A DNA stretch of 64,000 nucleotides, taken from contig NC_087385.1 of assembly GCF_963675165.1 (NCBI RefSeq), forward strand, positions 3,224,501 through 3,288,500, written 5' to 3'. The translations under genes were made by a program, and so were the position numbers. This stretch comes from Halichondria panicea. Its lineage: Eukaryota > Porifera > Demospongiae > Suberitida > Halichondriidae. Shown piece after piece: positions 22,200 to 33,539 of this stretch; position 1 is the first letter of the stretch, and each line of letters starts with the position of its first letter. The notes below the pieces were generated by a model. The model was given only the letters and a program-made list of their open reading frames with translations. It had not been told where the DNA came from and made no database searches.

Positions 22200-25100
22200 A
22201 ATGGCAGCTAACAGCACAATATGTGCTCGTTGCAATCGGGACAAGCGAATTCCTAAACTTTACTCCGCAACTAACAACATGGACCCAGGCCACCACAATT
22301 ACAGGTGAGTGTTTTAAACTGACAGTGTGCACTATTTTAAATGCAGGGTCTCACACAAGTTGAAGAGATGCTCAATCTATCGATTACCACTCGCCATGTC
22401 GTCAACCTCCCACAAGATGTGGTATCATTTGCACAATCTCTACCAAGACTACCAGCAAATTTGGATATGTTAGTAGTGCGAAAGGACAATCCCTTCATGT
22501 ACGGTAGATCTGTTGTACAACAAGCAGTCTCGTATCTACTAGAGAACAATAAATACTACATAGCCAATGCTGTACATCTCAACGTTGAGGCTACCTACCC
22601 GAAGATGGTGACTTAGCAAACATCAGATCACTTCATATGGATGAACCACACACAGAGCCATCTGAAGATTTATATGGAGCCCACTTGTCCACATCATTCA
22701 TTCCTAATGCTACACAGCAAAGAACCGAGCAAGAGACGGTACATCAGTCAATTCAAGATTTGCAGAGTGGTGGATGTTCCAACACTCTTATTTGGCCTAC
22801 GATCGGAGGAACTGCAATCAACGAGTTCACCACTGAGGGATACTTTAGCATGGCGTTCCCCACGTTGTTCCCCACTGGGGCAGCTGACTTCCTTGGACAA
22901 CGCTTCAACAAAGTAACCATCGGAAATTATTTCACCCACCTACTTAAGTATGATGACGGTCGCTTTGCTAGGCACCCTCGGTTCCGGTTTTTTGCTGAGA
23001 TGAGGTGGCGTGCTAGCAGCACCCAGGTGACGCCCAGCTAACAGTGGATGAGCTTCGAGACATGGTTGGAAGGGAAGGAGAGGCTTTTTCCAACAGACTA
23101 TGCATCCAGTCTTTGTGGAACCAGACAATTCTGCGCAGTCGTGTCATCAGTATGGTCGACACCCTTGGACTACCCACCATCTTTTTCACACACAGTGCAG
23201 CTGATCTGCAATGGCCAGAACTTGCTCATCTCATCTGCCAGGAAGATCCTGACTCTTCAAAGAGTAGAATCAAAGCTGTCAATGACAACCCAGCTATTGC
23301 TGATTGGTTTTTCTGTCACAGAATACAAAAGTTTGTTGAAGTATTCTACCTTGGTGTGCTAAATGCCACCGACTACTGGTTTCGTTTTGAATGGCAGTAC
23401 AGAGGCAGTCCACATGTGCACGGAGTGGCATGGTTACCGAACGCTCCAGATGTTGAGCAGCTACTTAAGTCAACCGAGAACATTGAATCACGAGAACATT
23501 GAATCACTGAAGGACAAGATCATTCAGTATGCAAACAACGTGGTCACTACCATAAACCCTGCTGTTGCAGTAGTCAATAACTCGACGTCTGGAAATGATA
23601 AACTGCATGTCCACATTCATGCCGATAGCTGTACAGAGTTAAAGCTGTTGATCATGCCATCATTGCGTGCTGTTAGTAGAGCTGGGTCTTCTTCTGTGAC
23701 AATGACTGTCTCGGGTTGTAATGGTTTAGGGTAGCCAAATCTACATGCTTGTTTGCCATGACGAGTTCGAAGGCAATATGCTTCAGAACATCGGGTGTGT
23801 CTCTGGCATGTTGAAATAAGTTGAGAAAGGTCTTCATCGCGATCTTGAACATCCAAGTATGACTTGTTGCAGATGTGAGGTTGAGTGACTGGAGGAGGTG
23901 CATCTTCCACATTGGAGCCGTCAGGTGCACAAAGTACGTCACCAACAGTGAGCCAAGGTCCGAGACTGTCAAGGATACCTTCACCAGGATAGTGAGAGGC
24001 CTCAAAGATGGGAACAAGTCCCTCAAGACTGTTCAAAAGCTCCTAATACACACTGTAGGAGACAGAGACTACTCAGCTCAAGATACATGTCACATCCTCT
24101 ACAGCTTCCAATGTACAATGCATCTCGTGACTTTATTACGCTAAGTTTGGATGGTTCAAGAGCAGTTGAAGAACGCATCCAACAAGATGGTCGAGGAACA
24201 GCTCTGTCCATTCTAGACCACTACCTTGCCCGACCATCCACTCCAACCTATAGCACATTAACTACCCTACACCATGCCCAAGGAGCTGGGTGAACAGCCT
24301 AACAAGAGGAGGAAGAACGTTGTGGTCATTACACGACCATTCTACCCACCTGATCCTGCTGGACCCAAGTACGAGCAGTACTGTCAGCAATTTCCGGCAA
24401 CTGTCCAATCTGCTTGCAGGCCATGACACATACACGGAAGCTTATGCTGAGCTTCCTACCTCCCTTGAAGTAGACATAATTATTTAACCTGGATCAATAT
24501 CAACACGATAATACTAAGGTACGTTTTACATATTGTGCCAACATATACACACCATAAAATTATTTATGTACAATTTCTGTTTCAGGATGAGGAAGATCCT
24601 TCTCAAACCCGCCCACAACGAGCACAAGAAGAGTGGATGCTCATATGCCAGAGAACAGCAAATCTTCAACCAGGCAGCAGCTCACAAGAGGACTTTGATT
24701 GGACAGCAGCTGCCCAATGCTATCCCAACTTGGACGAGATGCCTACATTTGTCACTAGGAACAGGCAACAGATAGGACCACGCACCTTCACAACGTCAGC
24801 AAGTCCAGAAAATCTCCAAGAACGTCAACTTAGGTGTACACCACAGTCAAAGACCACTACCTGAACAACAACCCTACACCACTCAGGATAATTGTTATGG
24901 GTACAGCTGGCACAGGGAAGTCATATCTAATCCAGTGCATCAGACTGCTGTTAGGTGACACCCTCAAAGTCTCCGCTCCAACTGGTGTAGCTTCCTTTAT
25001 CATCGAAGGAACTACACTTCACTCACTACTACATCTTCCAACAAGAGGAGAATTTAAGCAGCTAGAAGGAAATCGTCTCCACCGGCTATGATTGGGAGAA

Positions 25101-26063
25101 AAGTATTTGGACAGATCAAGCTTTCCCCCATCGTGCTCAAGAAGTTTTTGGTGGATGCTCGCTGCTGCTGTTTGGAGATTTTGGTCAACTGCCACCAGTT
25201 ATGGATCTACCTCTCTACACAACTGACACCCGTACGGAACTCTCTGATCAGGAAGATCAGCCTACACCCAGTTTGACAGAGCTTTCATACTTACACAAGT
25301 GATGCGTCAAGCTGGTAATGACCCAAGTCAAGTGCAGTTCAGAGACATCCTTCTCAAGTTGAGAAATGCAGAGATTACAGCCCAAGATTGGGAGGAACTC
25401 ACACCAACCAACGTGCAAGATCTCACACCTTTTGTCAATGCTCTATCCTACAGTTGAGGCAGTGGTTGAATACAACATCACCAAACTCTAATCAGCCTAT
25501 TGCCACTATCAAAGCCATTCACACTGGAGCCAATGCTGCCGGAAGCTGTTATATGCCTCGCCAAGTCAGCTCGTGTCATGCTCACCAGCAACCTCTGGGT
25601 AGAAACCGGCCTTGTGAATGGAGCAATGGAAGCTATTTGCTACAGAAATGGAGGCCTACCTCTAGCAGTGATGGTCAAGCTTGACCACTACACAGGACCA
25701 ACACTCCATGATGGCACTGTGCCTATAACACCCCTCAGATGCACCTGGTCCAACTCAGGTGTACAGTGCTCTCGCCCTCTCAAGCTAGCCTGGGCTGTCA
25801 CCATCCACAAGTCCCAAGGACTTACTCTTGACAAAGTAGTAGTGGATGTTGGCAAAAAAGAATTTTGTTGTGGACTCCAGAGTTTGTCACATAACAGACC
25901 TTCTGTTTACTTCACCATTCACTTTCCAGCGCTTGACCTCTCTCTCCCTCTCTCCAACAGCCAGCGTCTTTGTGAAAGAAAGCTGGAAGACCAACGGCTT
26001 TTCAACAAACAAGCTCAATCTCTCCACCCACACACACATCTTCAGCATTACCGTGATCCATGA
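22200..26063 (+). pseudogene. Helitron replication initiator / PIF1-family helicase
   Basis: Blocks in order: LTQVEEMLNLS joined directly to HVVNLPQDVVSFAQSLPRLP (the linker between them appears deleted); an INEFTTEGYFSMAFPTLFPT block; WFFCHRIQKF; YRGSPHVHGVAWL (two-His Rep motif, about 23400-23440); then the Y-containing region on the inverted segment 23566-23929. There follow TRIVRGLKDGNKSLKTVQKL, FYPPDPAGPKYEQYC, the Walker A IIVMGTAGTGKSYLIQ (about 24888-24930), LLLFGDFGQLPPV (about 25165-25200), VMLTSNLWVETGLVNGAM and LAWAVTIHKSQGLTLDKVVV. The protein should nick and unwind the element for rolling-circle transposition. Many frame changes occur; one is an exact 16 bp doublet (23476-23507). 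It is not functional as assembled. Confidence 0.85.
23566..23929 (-). other. Precisely inverted 364 bp segment inside the Helitron ORF
   Basis: The Helitron frame leaves the plus strand at NPAV (23565) and continues on the minus strand from 23929 to 23566 (PDGSNVEDAPPPVTQPHICN, CQRHTRCSEAYCLRTRHGK, CRFGYPKPLQPE, NDGMINSFNSVQLSA, NVDMQFIISRRRVIDYC). It then returns to the plus strand at 23930 (TKYVTNSEPRSE). Both breakpoints fall at the palindrome TGCA, and codon phase is kept at both. Confidence 0.85.
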
Positions 26064-26083
26064 TCTCATCACTATGAATGACC

Positions 26084-26839
26084 ATGAGGACTCACACTTC
26101 TATAAAAAGCTAAGTGATCCATTTACACATCATAATAAAATTATTGTAATCATTAATTTGTATGTACACATGTAGTAATCACAACCCTTTCCTTCATAGC
26201 ATAATAACATCAAAACAAAAATCCGTGATCAAAAGTCCTAGGTAATCGCCTGCTTGGGTGAAACTGCAAGGGGGAGGTTTACCTCTCAAAGTCCCAAGAT
26301 TAACAGCTAAATGTAAATCCTAGGTGAAAACAGTTCATGGTGAAAGCAGTTCATGGTGAAATCAACTACAGAGATTTTCAAGTAAGTTGAAGGAATGCTT
26401 CAGCTGTACAGAGCAACTTTACACTCTGCTTCTGTACCACCATAGTCCGCTAGCCTAAGTACAACTATAACATGACTGACCTGATATGCCAACCCTTTTA
26501 ATATATACAGGTTATCACATGGAAAACCCTCGGCCTTGAGCTTGGCCATTGTGAATCTGTACCTCCCATCATCTACACCAACATTTTCTTTCCAATATAA
26601 TTATACCTGCCCAGTAATTTTTACAAAGACTCCTATGATGATTTTATACGCCTATCATATGATAACTGCGTATGCATCTGAGGAGTCTTGACTTCATGCA
26701 TTCTACATTTTCAATGTCCACAATCACTTTAATATTCTCATTTTTGATTACTACAACAAATTTCATGTGATTGTTCATTGTGTTTCTAGCTACTGACGTT
26801 GATGAATGGGTTATGGGCTATGATTGTATACGGTTTCCT
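26084..26839. other. Intergenic
   Basis: No gene recognised. A doublet of gttcatggtgaaa lies near 26333-26360. The Helitron 3-prime end should lie somewhere here or beyond. Confidence 0.35.
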
Positions 26840-27410
26840 TTATTTACGATGTCCTTGATATCGTCCTCGTCCACGTGACTTAAACTTCAATTCAACTTTA
26901 TATCTTTCTTCGGCCTCGGCCTCAATTCTTGCTCTTTTTCTCATTTCTTCCTCCCTTCGATCATCCACTTCTCTTTCTCTCTTCTTCCTTTCCTTCATTC
27001 GTTCATCTTTTTCTAGCTTTTTCAACTTTCGATCCATCTGCATCATTTGTCTTTCCATTTTTATCCTGCTTGCTTGATCCTTCTTTCTTGATCAATTAAC
27101 ATCAATTCCTTTTCACGCAAATCTACTTCTTTGCAAATCTACTTCTTTCTGTCTGAGAGCTGCGTCTTTCTTTTCCGGGTTTGAACCCCATCCCCAGTCA
27201 ACAGCGTCATGATACTTTGTATCTGACAGTCTCACTAAAGAAGGAGCACTTGGCCATCTAGGTATGAGTGTTCTTTCTTGGACAATCTTACCACATGGCT
27301 CTTTACTATACCTTGCGCATGTGCAATGTTCACAAGGCAGTACTCCTTGTGGCCATTTACAGTTGACTTTGATCGTGATAATCTTCTTCAATCCAAAAGT
27401 AGATGGCTTC
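26840..27410 (-). CDS. Charged coiled-coil protein with RG-rich tail
   Basis: The minus-strand frame from about 27410 reads an HCTCARYSKEPCGK region, VRLSDTKYHDAVDWGWGSNP, then a long Glu/Arg/Lys helix including MERQMMQMDRKLKKLEKDER and ending KSRGRGRYQGHRK before a stop at 26840. Two duplications (an exact 16 bp doublet at 27117-27148 and a shorter one near 27070-27100) break the frame between the halves. The family is not recognised. The pattern (Cys cluster, long basic/acidic coil, RG tail) suggests nucleic-acid binding, which is inference. It is divergent from the RPA-like gene, and the two coding starts overlap or nearly meet, so a shared promoter is plausible. Confidence 0.4.
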
Positions 27411-28436
27411 CAACTCAGCTGATAGCACCGAAACGGAGTTTCAAAACATTGCCAGTTACACCGAGTGTGACTCCGCAAAAGTGACTGGTGTTGGTGTTGT
27501 TGTCAACGTTAGCGACATGTCCCCATCGAAGAAAGGAACCGACTATTTTCATGCTACTTTACATGATGGGGTTGAACAAACGGGCTTCCGAAAACGTCAA
27601 AGAGACCTTCTCAAAGAATTCGAAGAAAATGGCGAAACAGTGGACATATCAGCCTGTAAAATCAAAAAGAGCAAATTCGCAGAAGACTTTAATGTACAAC
27701 TGGCAACAAACACAGCATTTACAACATCACCTCAAAAATTATCTATCGATCGCAATAAATTTTCCCCAAACAGTGATGTTCAGCTTTGTGATCTAGCCAA
27801 TGTTTTGGATGGAACTAGAGTATCTTCTGTTATCAAAGTTCTACGACTAGAAAGCAAGGCTACTGTATCAGGTGGTCAATCATTACAGAATGTCATAATT
27901 GCCGATTCAACTGAAGCAAACAAAATAGTGCTGTGGAACGACGACATCGGAAAGTTAGAGGAGGGCAAATGTTACCATCTGAAGCTCAAATCTTACAAAA
28001 AAGAAAAATCGCTCCAATATCCCAATATCCCAAACACGGTGCTACAGTTGAAGAACTGGATGATATTGGTACAGTGGCACCTGACGACGTCGCTCTTTAC
28101 GATCATATTGTCGATTCAGAAGTTGCAGGTATACTATCTTTTGACAACTTTTTAATGTGCATAGTATGCAAAAGTAAAGTTGACACATTCGACAATAAAT
28201 TGGGAACCTGCTCAAGCTGTAAAATGACTCAAAAGGTCAACCTCTGCACCAAACAAATGAAAGCGAAACTACTTCTCACCCGCACTGGAGGAAGTTATAT
28301 AACACTTACTGTTTTCGGCAATCACCTCAAAGAAATTTGTAATCATGAAACTGTCTCCCCAGACAATCTCCTAGCTGCCCGTCCTTTCAACTTTACATAC
28401 AAAGATCAAATCATCAACACAATTTTTCGTTCATAA
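27403..28436 (+). CDS. RPA70-like single-stranded DNA-binding protein
   Basis: About 340 residues when read through one frame change. OB-fold blocks: VTGVGVVVNVSDMSPSKKGT with DYFHATLHDG; LANVLDGTRVSSVIKVLRLE; VIIADSTEANKIVLWNDDIG with LEEGKCYHLKLKSYKKEKSL. A zinc-ribbon-like block then reads CIVCKSKVDTFDNKLGTCSSC (C-x2-C and C-x2-C), followed by KAKLLLTRTGGSYITLTVFG. This resembles RPA70 DBD-B and DBD-C with the Cys4 ribbon. The only frame break is an exact 8 bp doublet (aatatccc, 28016-28031); with one copy the frame stays open to 28436. RPA-like proteins are known as Helitron-encoded accessory proteins in plants and some animals, and this gene sits downstream of a Helitron on the same strand. 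It could also be a free-standing paralogue. Confidence 0.7.
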
Positions 28437-28597
28437 TAAACACTTTACTTGTTGGACTTCTATAATTATCTTATTCCTGTAATGTTAATATTATCATTAC
28501 AACTTTGCCTTCATTATTAACTTTTCTCTTAATCGCTGATGCTCGCCCCAAACATGCTCCTAGTTATATCTTTAATTCAGTTTTCCTGCAGGTAGCT

Positions 28598-29665
28598 AGG
28601 AGTGGAGGCTGCTGATCAGATCAATTGGCGAGGACTTCACAGCGTGGCCCCTAGATGAGCGGGCGCCACGGATACATTGTATTGCAGATCTCAGTAGAGA
28701 GAAAGACAGGCGGGCACGTAGCCAATACAGGGTTGAGCAGTATGTCTGCTCCCATTTTTCAGCTAGACGAGAGCTTGTAGAATGTTGCGGACTGTTTTGC
28801 CATGCCCCCTGTGGCTATTGGAGTGAAGGTTGAGTGTTCGACATCTCGGATTCGTTGCTCATAAGCTCTTTTTTCATTTTCGTGTTTTTTGTAACAGTTT
28901 GCAATGCTAGAGTTTTTGTTTGACGGAGCATGTGGGTTAAACACCCGGACATCCAGGAATGTCTTCTCTTGGCGTCCTATCCCTTCATGGAGACATCAAG
29001 TCTAGCACCATCCGATATATTGGCGGTTCTGTGAGCAAGGGTTTCGCCAGTCAGGGGTTTGAGATCAGGTTCCACCGAGACATCATGACAGATTTCTGTG
29101 AGTAGGTCGGCAGTGATATCCATGATTTCATTGTGGCGGATCGATGGAAATCGAGGACGTGCTCGACCGAGAAGTTGGTCGCAGTGTATTGGCGTACCTC
29201 CAGGCGTCCAACCATAGCGTAGACATAGGGCGTCCACAAAGGTACCTTTGTGTAGACTGAAGCCAAACTCCGAGATCGGTAGTGAGGTTAGCCAATTGGA
29301 GGCACCTCTCTCGCTTGCGAGATCCAGCGTCCTAGTGGTGAGACGCTGCTTGATTTTTTCTGCTGGTAGGGTGGATTGTTCCCTGCGCAGCTGTTTGACG
29401 GCAGATTTGGCTGACAGCTGGGCATCCATGCACCCGAAGGAGTATTCTGGATTTTTTAGCAGGATGGACTCTATCAGTGGCTAGTGGGAAGCGGAGAACT
29501 GTAGATCACACTGTTTTGCTGGGTTGCTTAGGCCCAGACCCCCGAATCTTGTGGGCAGGGCAAAGATATCCCTATCTGTGTCATTAGGGGGTGGTCTTCC
29601 AGTGATGGTGGGAATGAACACAGTGCTCTCCAGCGGTTGAAACTGACTGCCCACTATATTTAGAA
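28598..29665 (-). pseudogene. Non-LTR retrotransposon polyprotein, C-terminal region
   Basis: Reading down from about 29650: ITGRPPPNDTDRDIFALPTR, FGGLGLSNP (LINE RT thumb-type GGLG motif), RGASNWLTSLPISEFGFSLH, DALCLRYGWTPGGTP, RPRFPSIRHNEIMDI, LLTEICHDVSVEPDLKPLTG, then FNPHAPSNKNSS, KRAYEQRIRDVEH and ATGGMAKQSATFYK. The end is RLAEKWEQTYCSTLYWLRAR with LRSAIQCIRGARSS near 28600. This is the recurring domain after the reverse transcriptase in one class of animal LINE-like elements. The reverse transcriptase itself is missing, and the frame changes at least three times. A 5-prime-truncated relic. Confidence 0.7.
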
Positions 29666-29830
29666 CAAGCAGGCTACTCCATCAAGAAACTATAGAAGGG
29701 ATGTTTCTGCTCCAATACCTAGATCTACACTCCTACGCTATAATAAGCTAGCAAATAAGTCAGGTAAGCTTAAAACCAGCTGTCTTTATGCGTGTTTATA
29801 GCATAATTGAGTGGAAGCTGTATTTTGTTG
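29666..29830. other. Short intergenic gap
   Basis: Nothing recognised. A diverged sixth unit of the STPR exon may start at the right border. Confidence 0.3.
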
Positions 29831-30590
29831 AAGGCGTGCCTGCCTGGCCTCAGGAGTCTCTGTAATGAACAGTGAACAATGCTAACGTTTGGTTGTATCA
29901 GTTACCGGAGGCTCTGCTGCTTTGGGTGGAACTTGTTGTAGGCGTGCCTGCCTGACCTCAGGAGTCTCTGTAATGAACAATAATTATTATGAACAATAAT
30001 ATTGGCTAACGTTTTGGTTGTATCAGTTACCGGAGGCTCTGCTGCTTTGGGTGGAAGCAGCATCTTGTAGGCGTGCCTGCCTGACCTCAGGAGTCTCTGT
30101 AATGAACAATAATTATGAACAAGCTAACGTTTTGGTTGTATCAGGCTCTGCTGCTTTGGGTGGAAGCAGCATTTTGTTGTAGGCGTGCCTGTCTGGCCTC
30201 AGGAGTCTCTGTAATGAACAGTGAACAATAATATCGGCTAACGCTTTGGACGTACTTACCGGAGGCTCTGCTGCTTTGGGTGGAAGCAGCATTTTGTTGT
30301 AGGCGTGCATGCCTGACCTCACAACTTTCTGTGTTTCGTCTGAGTTGCTGCGTTGATCTATTGGCATCCATTTGTGCCTGTCGAGCTTGTGCAGTTTCTA
30401 CAATGATGCTTCACTTCACTTAGTTATTAAATTACCTTGAGTCCTACGTGCCCTGTATCTTTCAGCCTTGTTTCCTTTGCTCAGCAGTTTCCTGCGCTCT
30501 TGCCTGTCGCTCTCGCTCCCTCCTTCTTCCTAACCTTTCTTGTTTCCTTTCGTTGTTAGTGTCCATCTTTATCGAAATCGCGTGCCTTGT
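29830..30590 (-). CDS. STPR (23-residue repeat) protein gene with tandem exon array
   Basis: The first exon near 30590-30450 begins MDTNNERKQERLGRRR and contains RERERQARAQETAEQRKQ, then AERYRARRTQ after a one-base shift near 30470. A second exon (about 30280-30400) reads ETAQARQAQMDANRSTQQLR, then a second repeat with CEVRHARLQQNAASTQSSRA. Downstream exons repeat ETPEVRQARLQ-x-AASTQSSRAS, about 23 residues each. This matches the STPR module (score-and-three-amino-acid peptide repeat), a DNA-binding helix found in FMBP-1-type proteins and in some transposon-borne genes. The exon ends are bounded by tacag on the left and gtaact or gtaagt on the right as read on the minus strand. No terminal exon with a stop is certain. 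Confidence 0.55.
29835..30345 (-). repeat. Tandem array of a duplicated exon (5-6 units)
   Basis: Units of about 105-130 bp start near 29835, 29940, 30068, 30182 and 30303. Each contains aggcgtgcctgcct, acctcaggagtctctgtaat and ggaggctctgctgctttggg. Each unit holds one STPR exon of about 66-69 bp plus the flanking intron. The introns differ by short insertions (gaacaataatta). Confidence 0.8.
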
Positions 30591-31003
30591 GGCCTCATCT
30601 GTGCTAGCTAGCTCTTGTGCCCATAGATCTTGTGCCCATGCGCAGCTTTCACGTAAAAGTTGGTAAAGGGTCACGAGTACAAAAAACAAATATCGTGCCG
30701 GTCCATGACACACACACACACAGACACACAGACAAAATTGCAACGTTCATCACTAGGAAGGGACTCGCCCCAATTATTAACATTACAATTATTTTTCTTC
30801 CACTACTATCTCTACTATCTTGTACATGCTTTGTTAAGTTTTCATTAAAAAAAAAAAAAAAAATGTAGAAAAGAGTGCACTATTTAGAAAACGCACGTGG
30901 CAGTATCTACCAGCTAGCTAGCTCTATCATACATGGCTAACATACAGTTACAATACAATACTGGAGATTGCACAATCTTTGCAACACATGAATAGAAACA
31001 AGT
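30591..31003. other. Intergenic with simple repeats
   Basis: A short (CA)n run lies near 30709-30732 and a poly-A run at 30847-30863. No gene recognised. Confidence 0.5.
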
Positions 31004-32427
31004 GTGAGCAGACCATCTCCACCATTCAAGAGTGAAGAGAATGATAGCTCTGACTACTCAGACTCCGGGTTCCCACTTCACTCACCGCAAGCCTTCTCAC
31101 CTCAAGCAGTGAGGCCCTCCACTAAGCTGAAAGACAATGTGGAAAGTATCAAGGCACACCAATCAAGTAAGTTTTGCATACTTAACTAGCTATTAACTAC
31201 ATCCGATGTATTGTGCTTTCAGGGATGGCTATTGTGAAGTGTTCCCAGACTGGCAGGCAGCAGCTGTCAACTGGCGATGGCGAAGACGAACCACTCACTA
31301 TGGATCACTTGACAAAAGGGTGATAAAAGGGAGCAAGTTGATGCTGAGGTAGGATCAATTCAGGTAGGATCAAAGGATCGAGTAATTGATAGTGTTGAGT
31401 AATTGATAGTTAGTGTGATAGTGTTAGTGTTAGTGTTTAAATTATGCATGTTTTATTGATGTTTTATTGCCGCCGTTCTTTTGGAACCGAGCACTCTTGT
31501 CATGGCCAAGACGGAATTCCGTCTTGACCAATCAAATTGCAGAAGTAGTCCAGTCAGTCAGGTGATGAACTTGGAGGCAGCAAAGAACTGCACTTTGCTC
31601 AACGCATTTGGATAATCATTACGCATGCATAAGGTAAACACTTCATACATAGAAGCTGCTACGAAGCATAAGCAAGGCAAGCGATTTAGCACCACAGCAA
31701 AACACAAGCTGATTCATGAATGAGACTAGTTTTATTGTACCCCAGATGAAAGTGACAAGGAGAAAAGATGACAAGGAGAAAAGAAAAGAAAAAAAAGGGA
31801 AACAACCGCAAAAAAAATTATCGACCACGGGAAGAAGAGATATTCTGAAGTACGCTCAAAAGAAGCGAAAACTGGATGATCCTATTTTCATAGTGACAAG
31901 GTGTAGATTACGACTAAATTAGATTGCTACATGTACCGTTTACTTGTACCGTTTACTGCCCTTTCAGGTGGAGAACTCCATGGGTGAGGTCATATCAAGA
32001 CTCGACCGGATGGAAAACTCTTTGGCAGATATTGTGAAAGCTTCTCCACGCTCTGTAGACGTAGCAGTGAAGATTGAGCTGAGCTGATGAAATTGTAAGT
32101 GTATAACAAAATTATTATGTGTACTCTTATCGTACTAATGTATTATGTTTGTACAGGTAAATGGTCGGAGGCGGATACCGATGCCTACGCCTTTGCCCTC
32201 ATACTCATGGATGCCTTGTTTTCGAGGAACTTTCCCAGTCTCTCGTATACCAGTCGGACAAGAGCAAAAAACCAGGTCTGGATGAAGAAAGGGTGGATAA
32301 AGAAAGGGTGAAGCAAATGATGAGGTTGGTAGAGAAAAGATTTGGTGCAGAAGAATGGAGCGAAAAAACATTGATTGCGAAAGCAAACCAGAAGTGCCGG
32401 GATTCTAAACCCATAGTTATAAATTAA
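31004..32427 (+). CDS. BEN-domain protein gene (multi-exon, broken frame)
   Basis: Exons: SEENDSSDYSDSGFPLHSPQ (31010-31169, donor GTAAGT), an exon after the acceptor near 31222 with CSQTGRQQLSTGDGEDEP, a basic exon KVTRRKDDKEKRKEKKGKQP near 31750-31850, a helical exon VENSMGEVISRLDRMENSLA near 31970-32085, and a last exon from about 32158. The last exon reads DTDAYAFALILMDALFS, then in another frame ELSQSLVYQSDKSKKPGLDE, VKQMMRLVEKRFGAEEW and ANQKCRD, ending before a stop at 32427. The L-M-D-x-LFS and KxNxKCRD blocks are the BEN-domain signature, a DNA- and protein-binding module of chromatin regulators and some viruses. A doublet near 32281-32311 (a-agaaagggtg) and a small indel near 32222 disturb the frame. 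Confidence 0.6.
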
Positions 32428-33530
32428 GCACTGCTTATTATTTCTGTTGTCCCGTCTTTACTCAGTATTACATATAATTATTTCCTTTACATGTTTCTCA
32501 CATGACATGTGTTTCTTACAGACATGAGCTTGCATGATTAACATACAAGTTTCAAGCAAGTTTCAAGTGTGTTCATGAGCCTTACAAGATTCATGCAAAG
32601 TACCATTCATGATGCTTGCACCATTATCATGAATGAACCTTGACACTATTTTGGCAAGCTGTTGTCATGGCAATATACTTGACAAGACCATGTCAAGACC
32701 TTCTAATAGGGTAGTGCTTTGAAGTATCCAGGTGCGCACACGCAGCCTAATATAAGTTGCTACGCACATTTGGTATCATTCAGTAGATCAAAAGGCATTC
32801 ATTAACAATTCATGTGAATTAACAATTCATGTGACTTCAATGAATAACAAATAGGGTATAAATATCGCATAAAAACATGAATAATAAATTTGAAACCACA
32901 CCCAATTTTCAACATTTCGTTGAGTTCCAGGTTGTTCTAATTATGAACTAAGTGGCAGTCTTGAAACAGCGGTGAGGTAACCGTGGAATGCGCATGCGCA
33001 TTATACTATACAACCCTGTACAACCTGTAAGTTACACAATCTTTACCCACTTACATGCAAGTACATGCATTGCAGAATTCAAAGTAGGAATATTGAACCT
33101 ACTTAACATAGGGGCCTCTGCCTTCCGGAGCTCTTCATTACAAATCACACTCTGTCCACAAATTATAGTCTTTACTGAAACAATGGACAGGTTAATCGGG
33201 AAATATCCAGTCATAACGTATCCATGAGAAATAAATCTGGTTATTTGGCAGGGCACCAGCGCCTAGGCACCGAAGTTGATGAGGTGATTGATCTAGTGAG
33301 CATGCACCCAACTAGTTTTTAATTATACACACACATCAGTATAAAGTATAAACAACGCTCAGCTAGCTTGCAGAGAATAATTTAATTACTTTATTTCTGG
33401 TTATTTTATCTCTGGTTCTTGGTACATGGTCTAATCTACATGGTCTAATCTACAGTTGATGTTGCTGACTGAAGCTCAGGAGCACTGTCCATTGAGGGTT
33501 ACCCTATCAAAATGTGTGGTAGCCCGTGGT
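32428..33530. other. Intergenic
   Basis: No gene recognised. An exact NRF1-type palindrome TGCGCATGCGCA lies at 32989-33000. Doublets include ttaacaattcatgtg near 32801-32833. ORFs at 32988-33256 are unsupported. Confidence 0.4.
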
Positions 33531-33539
33531 AGCCCGTGA

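Larger units (their letters stand above)
22100..26066 (+). mobile_element. Helitron, degenerate, with Rep/PIF1 helicase
   Basis: Homology to the Helitron RepHel protein runs from about 22200 (CARCNRDKRIPKLYS, the Cys-rich start) through to a PIF1 C-terminus near 25860. Inner features are a Rep two-His motif, a Walker A, a Walker B-type GDFGQLPP and a C-terminal LAWAVTIHKSQGLTLDK. The terminal TC and CTRR ends with a 3-prime hairpin were not located, so the boundaries are those of coding homology. An RPA-like gene on the same strand follows 1.3 kb downstream and may belong to the same element. Confidence 0.85.

Noticed and set aside
26840..27058. Full gene for a small coiled-coil protein starting at 27058
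   Set aside because: The same reading continues upstream across doublets to a Cys cluster near 27400, so the ATG at 27058 is more likely internal.
29835..30345. CRISPR-like array of regularly spaced repeats
   Set aside because: Units are about 105-130 bp, contain an exon with splice-like borders, and sit in eukaryotic DNA; there are no short identical repeats with unique spacers and no cas genes.
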